Below are positions 44,867 through 54,993 of a stretch of DNA of 64,000 nucleotides, one piece after another. This stretch comes from Rhineura floridana. Its lineage: Eukaryota > Chordata > Lepidosauria > Squamata > Rhineuridae. Location of the stretch: positions 218,697,943-218,761,942 of the forward strand of contig NC_084482.1 in assembly GCF_030035675.1 (NCBI RefSeq), in the 5' to 3' direction. Made by a program: the position numbers and the translations under genes. Every line of letters begins with the position of its first letter. Position 1 is the stretch's first letter. The notes under the pieces are model-generated. The model worked only from the letters and a program-made list of their open reading frames with translations, made no database searches and had not been told where the DNA came from.

Positions 44867-44879
44867 GTAAGTGCTTTTC

Positions 44880-45235
44880 ACTATCTATAGGTCATATTCA
44901 CTACAATCAAGATTTAAAAGGAGCTAAGTAATATACATCCAATATTCATACAGTCTACCGGAGAAGACATGATAAAGGTCAAGATGTGTTTGGTTAGAGA
45001 CCATCTTGCTAGTGTCCATTGTTCTTTTGCAAAGTCCTCACAACAGAACACTTTTGTGAAATTGGCATATACGTTTGTAGTTGTATTGATGGTATTTTAA
45101 TAGTATACCTTTTGGATTTTATTACTATGTCTTTGACAAGACTGTTTTATAGTATTGTGTTTTAACAATTTTATCTGATTACCTCATGCTGGTCATTGAC
45201 CATAACAATAAAGATTATTATTATACAGCCACAAG
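44880..45235 (+). mobile_element. Possible LINE 3' tail
   Basis: Ends ttgaccataacaataaagat plus (TTA)n, in the style of a LINE 3' UTR. No coding part; family unknown. Confidence 0.3.
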
Positions 45236-45328
45236 AGTGGCTGTATACTATAGTCAGTGGGGATTTTTCACATTCCGCAATGTTAAATGGAAAATATCCC
45301 CCTATGCCATTCTGAGGCTTCCCATAAG

Positions 45329-47551
45329 TAGGGTTGCCATATTGCCCGGATAGCCGGGTTTTACCCGGATTTTATGCATGCCACCCGGCGCCCGGCTAGC
45401 CCCTTACGTGGCCCGGATTCTCAGCTTTAATTTAAAAAAAAATTAAGTTTCTAGGTGGTCCGGTTCTCGAGATATACATAAAAACATCAGCCACCCCCCT
45501 CGACTGTTAAATCTTTCTTTAAACAGTACTGTACTATAGCACTTTGTAGCTTTAACCCCGCCCGTTCAGCATTGCAGCCAATCAGGGATTGTGTTTCAGT
45601 TTCATTGACCTCAGGCAGTGTCTAGAAAACAAAATGGTGGTTTCACACCCGCCCCCCCCCGTTTATCTGAAAATCTCATAAATTGGGTAACTATATACAT
45701 TTCAGTTTTTTTTCCTCTTGTGTGCAGGAGTCAGAGCTTGGGCAGTGTTTTGAAAACCTTCCCAATACTTGCTTTTTGTAAAAGCAATGCTAATCCCATA
45801 TGCCCAAAGTAAATCCCATTTAATTCAATAGGACTTACTTTGAGTAGACATGGTTATGAATGTGCTGAAAATCAATGGGACTTTGGAGTGAATGTAAAAA
45901 AGAATTATGTTTGTGTTCTAACTCTTTCTGTCTCCAGTCCAATTTTAAAGCAAGTAGGCAGGGCTTACTTAGGTATTACAGTTTTTATTCTGTAGGAAAC
46001 TAATACTGATTTTTTAAAAAATAATACTGATTTTTCTGCAATGACCAACTGGTTTGACAATAAACTATTATATGGGCTGTATGTATTTATACATCTGCTG
46101 TGTGTGCGTGTGCGTGTATGGAGTCTTTCCAACACCCCTGTGAGGTAGGGTTGGAAACCAATGCAGCTCACAACAAGAAATAAAGCCATTTAAAATCCAA
46201 TGACCATAAAACAAGTATAAGCAGTTGCAAAACAGCGTAATGTGGCATGATTCAGAATTTTGGGTTGTGTGAATGAAGTTGCTTATCACTTGAGGTTGCA
46301 GTTCTGCCCCTGTTTGAGTAAGCCCCACTGAATACGCTGGGACTTGCTTCTGAATAAATAAACTTAGGATTGCACTATAAATATCTTTACAGTTTGTGTA
46401 AATAATAAATATATTTGATAGTCATGCTTATATACATATTTCTTCATTTATCATATTTTTGGGTTTTGGTTAGAAATCCTGACTGGTTGTGAGATGCTTA
46501 GTTTTTTGCCTTACTCATAGGAATCTTGCTGTGGTTGGTATGGTATTACATTTAGGAAAGTGTTACTGCCTTCTGTATTTTTTTTTCCTATTTGCATTTC
46601 ACTTATCTTTAACCTCACTCCGTTACAGCCATAGAAGCAACAGCAGCAGATGCAAGATAATTAACTCCCATTAGTGATAAGAACAAGAATTTATAATTAT
46701 TATTTCAATTAAAACAAGAGGCTTATCAATACTTTGAAGAGGACCAGATATTTATTTTCTTTCTGAGCCCAGGACAGGGTCTTTCATGATGCCCGGTGTG
46801 TGTGGGGGAGCAGGAGAGTAGTCGATAAGAAAGACATCCTGGCATTGGTAATCTAATTAGCAAGGTATGTGTGGGGTTGTTGCACACTTCCAGGCCCAGT
46901 TTCATTTTGAGTATGGAGGTGGAACCTGTGTAGATGTGGTTGAGAAATTTTGAGTTAAGCAAAGCTCTGCTTTTATAAAACCTAAGAAACATACAGATAC
47001 TTTGAATGTCTGAGTGCCTGCACCAGTGGAATACTGGAGGAACTTGTAAAACTTGCTGCAACAGTATTTAGAACTGAGGATGTGGTGTGAAAGACTCCTT
47101 TTCCTAACATTTTGGCTTGTTTTTCTCCACCCACCACATCTCTGAAATATATTGTATATGTTATGGTTAACCGTGCTGCTGCCCTGACTTACTTTATGTT
47201 TGTTGCTATTTTGTGTTTTTATTATGTTTTTATATTGATTGTGTAGTTTTATTGTTTTTATTATATTTGTAAGCTGTGCTGAGCTCTGTTTTTAACAGCA
47301 GAAGGGCAGGATATAAATCCTCTTACTCAATCAATAAATATTCCATAGTGTTGGAAACTAGAGTCTAGGTATTTAAGGCTGAAAATGTTGCTTTAAAAAA
47401 AAAGATTTCTCACATCTTTCCCCAGTTTTTGGTGGTAATTCCTAGGCACAAAAACAAAACAACTGGACAATCCAAATATTAATATGCAAATACTTGCATA
47501 ATATGCAAATTAACCTACCCGGATTTGTGGAACTCAAATATGGCAACCCTA
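45329..47551. mobile_element. 2.2-kb nonautonomous hAT element
   Basis: Perfect 15-bp inverted termini tagggttgccatatt (left 45329-45343, mirrored at 47537-47551) and a perfect 8-bp target duplication cccataag (45321-45328 and 47552-47559). Near both ends it carries acccggattt-type sequence. No transposase frame is seen in 2223 bp, so it depends on a partner element. Internal sequence is A/T-rich and otherwise unrecognised. Confidence 0.9.
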
Positions 47552-47984
47552 CCCATAAGCCCATTTCAAAACAAAACCTTACAAAACTTATAGTTCTGAA
47601 CTCAGAAACGCTTGCTTAATAACCCTGTCAATGTTCATGGCGATACACAAAACAGTCAGAGAGAACTGAGAGTTCAAAGTGTTAAAAGAGAGAAAAAAAC
47701 TTCAGAGCCCTTTTGGACTTTTTTTCTGCGAGTTCTCATAATCTGTTGAAATTCATTAAAAATCAGCCATGTTCACAGAGTACCTGTAATCCTAATACTG
47801 ACCTTGCCCCATACTCTGACCTTCATCTACTGCAGTTTAAAAGTTAAAAAAATGCCTGGTTGATTTTTAATTAATTTAAGAAATTTTGGCTGGAAGCCTA
47901 TTATAACGCAGGGCATGCTCAGTAAGGACCAACTGTCAGTGTTCTAAAAGCCTCACAGCTGCCGGGCTTGGCTAATAAGAGGGC

Positions 47985-48440
47985 CACACCCACACCAGAC
48001 TTGATTTCACTTGAGACAGTCATGGCGTCCCTAAAAGAATCCTGGGAAGTGTAGTTTGTGAAGGGTGCTGAAAGCAGACTCCTATTCCCCTGAGAGAATG
48101 GTTAACAGTCAGCCACTCTGATTGAAGGTCTGTGAGGGGAACAGGGCGTCTCCTAGCAACTCTCAGCACCCTTCACTAACTACACTTCCCAGGATTCTTT
48201 GAGAGAAGCCATGATTGGCTTTGAGCCATGGCTTTGAGAGAAGCCATGATAAATTGTTTTAAATTGTTTTTAAAAGATGTGTTTTTAAATTTGTATATTT
48301 GTTTTTAATGTTTTTAGTTATTGTAAACCGCCCAAAGAGCTTCGGCTATGGGGCAGTATATAAATAGACTAAATAAACAGATAAATAAATAATGATTGTC
48401 CAAAGTGTAATAGAGGCCTGGTGTGGATGTGGCCAGGGAT
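47985..48440. mobile_element. Foldback MITE split by an L2 tail
   Basis: Left part 47985-48245 (agaatcctgggaagtgtagt mirrored by ctacacttcccaggattctt). Right end gtccaaagtgtaatagaggc at about 48398-48440. The gap is an L2-like tail. Confidence 0.7.
48250..48396 (+). mobile_element. L2-like LINE tail
   Basis: aaaccgcccaaagagcttcggct-type end with (TAAA)n, inserted in the MITE. Confidence 0.7.
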
Positions 48441-48644
48441 AGCTTTGTTTTAAATTTGGGTGGGAGGTAGGGTTGCCAGGTTCAGGGCCTGATCCTGATC
48501 CTGTATCTTTAGGAGAAGAGAAAGTCAGCCAAGTGCAGGTGTTCTTGCAACATTGTAATGGGAAAAACCACAAGATAGAATTGTTCCTTCCCCCTGCCCA
48601 ACTGTGAAAGATACAGAAGATGTCTTGGTTGGCAGGCCAAGCCT

Positions 48645-49078
48645 GGTCAGTTTTACCTATCCTAATCATGATTGCATAGGAGTATATCCGATTCAACACA
48701 ATAATCATACAAATGATCAGACCTGCTTTTTCCCTCCTTCCCCTTTCCTCTCCCTTTCTCCTCCCCTCTTCCTTCTTCCACCTTCCCTGCCCACTCCAGC
48801 CCTCCGTCCCTCCCCCCCAGTCAGTTTTACCTATCCTAAGCATGATTGCACGGGAGTAAATCCCACTGAACTCAATAAACATGCAAACGACCACATCTGA
48901 CCTTCTTCTCCCCTCCCCCTCCTGCCTGCTCCCAGTCCTCCCCTCTGCCTTTCCACCCCTCCCTCCTCCCCCTCCTCCCTTCCCCATCCCCTGTGGTCAG
49001 TTTCACCTATCCTAAGCATGATTGCCTGGTGTGTGTGTGTAAATCCCACTGAACTCAATAAGCATGCAAATGATCAAT
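48645..49078 (+). repeat. Three-unit tandem repeat with pyrimidine tracts
   Basis: Each unit (starting near 48645, 48822, 48998) begins cagttttacctatcctaa (c in the third), then catgattgc, gtaaatcccactgaactcaa and catgcaaa. Units 1 and 2 continue into 100 bp of ct-rich tract. Spacing is about 176 bp. Confidence 0.85.
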
Positions 49079-49142
49079 CCATTCTCAGCAAACTTGCACA
49101 GGATCCCATTTCTTACCTCCCAGTTTAAAAAGCAAGGAAATT

Positions 49143-50474
49143 CACTAATACGCAAAAAACCTTGCGGTTTAAGGATGTACCTATAGCCCACAGATATTTC
49201 TACCAAACTTTTAAAAGCAGGGAAATTGGGAAGCTATAGTGAATGCACCAGGGGAGCAGGAGACCTGAACTCCTCTCTGAGATATTGGACTGCCCTACAA
49301 AATTGTCAAAATGCAAACACAATTTGGATTGGTCTTTCACAGTCCAATCCACTTGCTGTGTAGCTTGGAAGAATTTGGTAACATGTGCCTCTGAGCATAT
49401 GGTGAGTGGTGGCAACACCTGTAATCAGCCCAAATTATAGAAAGAAGATATGTCCTGTGCTGATTTTGTTTTAGCCTGGAGGAAGCAACATTATTAAGAC
49501 AGTTAATATAGTTGATATGGTCACTTTAAATATGTCTGATTTACTTTGCAATTTTAGTGAAGTTTCCTATAGGAAATCACTTTCTTTTGCTTTTGTTTCT
49601 ATGAATATGTGAAGTACAGCAACACTTTGCAAAATTTATACTAAAAAAACTCCAAACATAATTGTGGAATAATGGCACTGACGTCTGCAAAATAGTCTCC
49701 GGTGAACCTCAGAAGTATCTCAATTTGCACAAGATAAGATAGTGGACGGTGAAATATATTCTAGCAAAATTCTAGATATGCTCGTATGTTTTTAATTGAT
49801 CATGAACACCTTGCCTTAAATAAAGTGGTTTAAACATAGCAGGCTGAAAACATGCATCCTCTTTTTTCCAACAGTCATTGCTAAAGTAGCAGCATATTGT
49901 GATCAGTCTAATCAAACTGCAGTTTCAGATTCAACTGTTAATGCACCCAAAATAGAAATAGAACATAACCTCCAATATAAAACACAAAAGGTTGTCTTCA
50001 CCATCACATGACAATGACCAATAAAAAGGCTCTGAAATTAATCAAAATATATTTGACACAGATTTCTAGGATGAATAAGGAGGGGGGAAATTTTCTGGTT
50101 TAGATTCTCTGTAGAAACATTAGTAACACAGGAAACAAGCAAAGTAAGAACACCAACAAACATACAAAAATATAATTCTCCATCTTTGGAGATGGCAGGT
50201 GTTGCCACCACTCACCATATGCTCAGAGGCACATGTTACCAAATTCTTCCAAGCTACACAGCAAGTGGATTGGACTGTGAAAGACCAACCCAAATGGTGT
50301 TTGCATTTTGACAACTTTGTAGGGCAGTCCAATATCTCAGAGAGGAGGTCAGGTCTCCTACTCCCCTGGTGCATTCACTATAGCTGGCCAATTTCCCTGC
50401 TTTTTAAAGTTTGGTAGAAATATCTGTGGGCAATAGGTACATTCTTAAACCGCAAGGTTTTTTGCCTATTAGTG
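49143..50474. mobile_element. Element with 279-bp terminal inverted repeats
   Basis: Left arm 49143-49421 and right arm 50196-50474, both 279 bp and near identical. cactaatacgcaaaaaacct mirrors ggttttttgcctattagtg; tggtgagtggtggcaacacc mirrors its complement. The 774-bp middle has no recognisable gene. The ends suggest a foldback DNA transposon of unknown superfamily. No target duplication could be assigned. Confidence 0.8.
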
Positions 50475-50989
50475 GATTATTATAGTATATTTTGGTGTTT
50501 TAAATTATGTTAAATGGTGTTAATTATTAAATTTATATTAAAATTACATTAATTATTCCAGTAGCTCAAGCTAGTATACTGCTTAGCCCAATTTTGTATT
50601 TCAGTTTTTGTTAAGGTTAAGTTTTCATCCTTTGAAGTTGTAGTTATCTAATACATTGAATGTTACACCAATGAACTCTGACTGAGCATTCACTGCCTGC
50701 CTTTCCCCTCCAAATGCTCAACTGCAGAATGGATTTGGTTTTTACTATAGAATCGATGTGATTCAAGCTCATCCAACAACACTTCCTACCTCTACAGTAT
50801 ATTAGGCAGTTAAGCTGTGGGCTGAGGGGGAAGTTATATGCTGGCATTTTTGTTTAGACCTGCAAGGAAGACTTACCTAACTTAAAGCCCGCAGCTAAGC
50901 TACTGGTGTAAACGCAAAAAAAGGGTGGTTGTACTTTTGCCTGGAATTATGCTAGAAAAAGCAATTGTCCCATAACATGTCTCTTCTCG

Positions 50990-51262
50990 ATTGTCCCAGA
51001 GTGCAGGACACGGAATAATGGGCTCAAGTTGCAGGAAACCAGATTTCGACTGGACATCAGGAAAAACTTATGTGTTAAGAGCCATAAGACAATGGAACCA
51101 ATGACCTAGAGAGGTAGTGGGCTCTCCGACACTGGAGGCATTCAAGAGGCAGCTGGACAGCCATCTGTAGGGAATGCTTTGATTTGGATTCCTGCATTGA
51201 GCAGGGGGTTGGACTTGATGGCCTTATAGGCCCCTTCCAACTCTACTTTTCTATTATTCTAT
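50990..51262 (+). mobile_element. CR1 LINE 3' end
   Basis: ctggaggcattcaagaggca, gcagggggttggacttgatg, ccccttccaactctac and a ttctat-type end, the classic CR1 terminus. Confidence 0.85.
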
Positions 51263-51492
51263 GTATAATGGTATTCCACTGTTCAAAATGAACCTCCCTG
51301 GATGCAGGGCACAAAGTTGTCAGTAGTGCTCTAGACGCTCCCTTCGTATTTGTTAAACTGAGGGACAAACGTATGGAAAGGGTTTGACCAGGATACCAGG
51401 AGATATTGTCCTTCCCACTCCCTGGTAGTTTGCAACAGTCAAAAGAATGCAGGGAGGGCAGGGTTGCATCCACCAGCATGTAGTTTACTTAC

Positions 51493-51713
51493 TCAGTAAG
51501 CCTGGTTAAGGGGGGCTGGGAGAAGCTGTATCATTCCAATCTGGCAACCTTTGGACAGATGATCCCGCCAACGAGGTAGTCTCCTGGCCTGTAATAATTC
51601 AGTGGTTGATTTTGCTTCTCGGTCAAATTAAATGGGCATTTGGCCTCCAGCATCCCACAGACTCCATGAGCTTTTAGCAGCAGAAGCTGTAGCAGCAGCC
51701 GCAGTGAGATCAT
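51493..51713 (-). pseudogene. V2R pseudogene, exon 1 (signal peptide)
   Basis: From ATG 51713 it reads MISLRLLLQLLLLKAHGVCG, a signal peptide, then MLEAKCPFNLTEKQNQPLNY, YRPGDYLVGGIICPKVARLE. An in-frame TGA follows (51531-51533), then YSFSQPPLTRLT and a strong donor (gtaagt at 51492). The length, 221 nt, leaves phase 2, exactly what exon 2 needs, which supports membership of the same gene despite a 12.2-kb intron. The stop plus the exon 6 frameshift make this a pseudogene. Confidence 0.82.
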
Positions 51714-52627
51714 TCTAGTTGTGCCGGTGACAGACTTGTCCCTTGTGACAGCAGTCATTTTAGTGACACAATTGGAGTCCAGCCATGTATTCAGATCTGA
51801 AGGCAGTGAAAGGAAGCTTCCCACTGTTTTGGTTCCTGCCTGCCCTAAATATCAGGCCAGGCTCTCCATAAGCACAGGGCTTATTATTTTGAGAAGAATA
51901 GTAGAGGAGGAATTCATATCACAATTCCATCAGGCTCAGAGAGAGAAGTTACCTCCTGTTGCCCTTTTGTGATGTTTAGCCTGTTCATCTCAGGGGAAAC
52001 CCCTGGAGCTTTGGTGAGAGAAGAGGAATATATCACTATGATTTTGATAATTATAAGTGGAAGATTCGCCTCTGAAACCTCCTGGAGGCTCTGCACGGCT
52101 CAAGGAGGAGCTGCAAAAACGGAGGGAAAACATATTTGCAAGAAAGCACTGCTTAGTCTGAGATGGGCCAGTGAGGGGCCAGGTGAACTTGGCAAAGTTC
52201 ATATTGAAGAGGGTCAAAATACTTCTTCTGTTAAGACGTATTTGAAATACCTCAGTCTGTTGATGTGTCTCACCCATGTATTGGTCACCCCAATAGGAAT
52301 TGCTCCCCATGTTCTTAAGTAGTTCCCCCCCCCAACTGTCATGGGGGCTCTCCCTAGCCAGAAAATGTCTGCCAAGATGTCTGCCCTTTCCCAATGGCCC
52401 CTCTGTTGTTGGAGAAGCCAGTTTTACAAACAGTCACAATTTCGACTGCTGGGAAAACCACATTGTTCCTCTCCATCCCCCACAAACTACCAGCAGCAGA
52501 GTTCTCCAAGAATGAGTGTGCAACCCTTTTTGAGGACTAACCCTTCAGGGCACCCTCTGGAGTTGGCAACAGGTGCCATTGCTGCAGTTATTTTACCCTT
52601 AAAGAGGGCAGTCACGAAAGCAGAACC
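51714..52627. other. Upstream flank of the V2R pseudogene, nothing recognised
   Basis: The region that would hold its promoter; no clear motif cluster. Plus-strand open frames here have no recognisable domain. Confidence 0.5.
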
Positions 52628-52862
52628 ATCCCATGGAAATGGTTTCCAGAGAGGCAGTTGTGTTTCTCTTGTTATTTTTCCTGCACTGAGTCCTATTTCT
52701 CCTTAAAAACTAAGGTGTTAGGGCAAAAGGGACAGGTGTAGTGTATTGGCCCTTCTAGAGTCAGCTCTCAGGCATTGTGCTGTTTCAGTTCCCATGGAGA
52801 TGGTTTCCAGAGAGGCAGCTGAATTCATCTGTTCTTATTTTTTCCCTGCACTCTAATTCTCC
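52628..52862 (+). repeat. Pair of about 75-bp direct repeats
   Basis: 52628-52705 and 52792-52862 share cccatgga(a/g)atggtttccagag, gaggcag and a tttttc(c)ctgcact stretch, 162 bp apart. Confidence 0.75.
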
Positions 52863-53370
52863 AATGCAAGCAGCAATCTGCTACAGGGTTTGTTCCTTCT
52901 ATTAAGTGTTTTGTATTAAACTTGTTGCTGTACATTCTCCTTTTCATGATACTTTTCAGTAGGGATCCTCAACTTTTTGGACCTAGGGTCACATGTAGAA
53001 ATCTAAGGAACTGCCACGGACGTGATCACAAAATGGCTGTCATAATGGGCCTTCTCTAGCCACAAGATGGCCACCAAGGAGACCTGGCTTGTTCCAATGG
53101 ACAGATAACTTCCCAATAAACTGGGTACAGGACAATGGCTGGATTGAGCCCCAAATACTAAACCGCTACAAAATATCCAAATTCACAGAGAAATGCTTCG
53201 ATCCCATAAAGCAACACAGGCACACAATAAAGAAGGGGAAATTTATTGTTTATTTTTGTGAGCACCCCTGCACAGATCAGAATCGAGAAAGGAATGAGCG
53301 TAAACCGGTGTGGCAGGGTTTCTAGGTTTCTTCCCTGGACATTCTTTCCCCTTAATAATGTATTTGTTAT
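52863..53370. other. No gene recognised
   Basis: Includes a hAT-like phrase (gtagggatcctcaacttttt near 52960); otherwise unremarkable. Confidence 0.45.
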
Positions 53371-53995
53371 TGTCGGAAGGCAGAGCTGGGGTCCCAATCC
53401 CGGGGAGCTGGATCCCGGAGAGTTGGGAGAAGAGTATTTGGATGGACGGCAGAGGGAAGGGGGAGGAACTTCCCCCTTTGGAGCGAAGACGAAACAGAGG
53501 AACTGCCAGTGATAAGGTCGCTTAGCAATGGGGAGCCTGAGCCCTCCCTGGACATTCTCACGCCTCCCCCTCATTCAGGCTCAGAGCAAGAGGGGAAAGA
53601 GGGAGGGCTGCTCACAGCCGAAAAGCGGGGAGGCAGTTTACCATCAGCCCTTCCCCTATCCCCCATCCTGGAATTGGAAACTTCAGAAGAGGAGGGGGTG
53701 ATGCTTCCCCCCTCACCGCGCACACGCAGACAGCTGAAAAGACAGGAGAGAAGGGGGGAAGGCGGGCAGTACCTGAGGGGCAGTTAAGGAGGAGCGAAAG
53801 ATTGCGCGCCCGTTTGGCCCCTTCTTAAAGAACAGGCGGGAAGAAGTCCCTTGCTCTGTCAACTTTCTCCCAATGCCGCAGGACCTGTATCCCTGTATTG
53901 CTTCATGAGAAAATGCAGTCTTTGTTTGGACATTACCCTAATAAAACATGAATTAACTACAGCCGTTGGTCTGGTTCCTGAGTCACATCCTGACA
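53371..53995 (+). repeat. 5' LTR of the chromovirus
   Basis: Begins tgtcggaaggcagagctggg and ends cacatcctgaca; contains the poly(A) signal aataaaac near 53940. Nearly identical to 58446-59077. Confidence 0.95.
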
Positions 53996-54051
53996 GCTTG
54001 ACAGAGCCACCTAAATCACCCTCAACGCTCTCTTCACTTGACTGGGACAAG

Positions 54052-54993
54052 ATGTCAAAGGGAGCAGCGGGGGGGACGAACCCCACTTCTGAGACGGAAG
54101 AAGTGGAACTCTTGAGGACTAAGGTAGCTGATTTGCAGACGGATGTTCAAGCCATGCTAGCAGCAGTCAAGGCGCTGAAGACGGATAATCAAACCTTGAA
54201 GGCCACGATAGACCAGATGCGAACAGCCCCTCCAGCTGCCGTAGTAAAGGTTCGCATTGGATTGCCCCCAAAATACGCGGGACAAAGTGATCAGTTGGCA
54301 ACCTTCGTGGCTCAATGTGAGTTATATCTGGATGTCAGGCACACGGAATTTCCAGACGATGGGGCTAAAGTAGCTTTCGTGATTAGCCTCCTGGAGGGAG
54401 AAGCTGCAAAATGGGTGACTCCATATCTCGTGAGAAAGGATACTGTCTTAGGAAGGTACAGAGGATTTATACAGGAGATGACCGAGATGTTTCAAGACCC
54501 GCAAAGGGCTGAAACAGTAGCGCGGCAACTAGGCGCTCTGAAGCAAGCTAAAGGGACTGTTTCCGAGTACACTAACGCTTTTAAAATTCTGTCCCAGGAA
54601 ACTGGTTACAATGATGCCGCCCTGATGTTTATGTACCGGAGTGGATTAAATGCTGAAATCCTGGATGAGTTGGCCAGGACCTCCCCCCCCGCTGACCTAC
54701 CAGGGCTCATCCGGCTATGCCTACAGATAGATCACCGGATGGAAGGAAGGCGCCTGGAAAGGAAGCAGGAGGTCCCGAGATATTCAGCCTCGGCATCCCG
54801 CAACAAGACCCTTCCCACTGCAGGGATGGCAGGTAATGTAACTGAGGGACAGGGAGGGGCTAGGCCAAGACTGTCGGAAGAAGAAAAGGAAAGACGACGC
54901 CGGGAACGTTTATGCTTTTATTGTTCAAAGCCGGGCCATGTGGCCAGAGACTGTGGACTGAAAGGGGGGAAAGCCGAGCCGTCGGGAAACTAG
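54052..54993 (+). pseudogene. gag region of the chromovirus (fossil)
   Basis: Begins MSKGAAGGTNPTSETEEVEL, with a coiled-coil stretch, then the capsid-like segment (IGLPPKYAGQSDQLATFVAQ, FVISLLEGEAAKWVTPYL) and a CCHC zinc knuckle (CFYCSKPGHVARDC). Vertebrate relatives such as Sushi are known to express pol by frameshifting after gag. Confidence 0.9.

Noticed and set aside
52042-52322. Plus-strand frame with a V2R-like neighbourhood, as a possible further receptor exon
   Set aside because: No class C receptor motif in any frame; upstream of exon 1 no receptor exon is expected.
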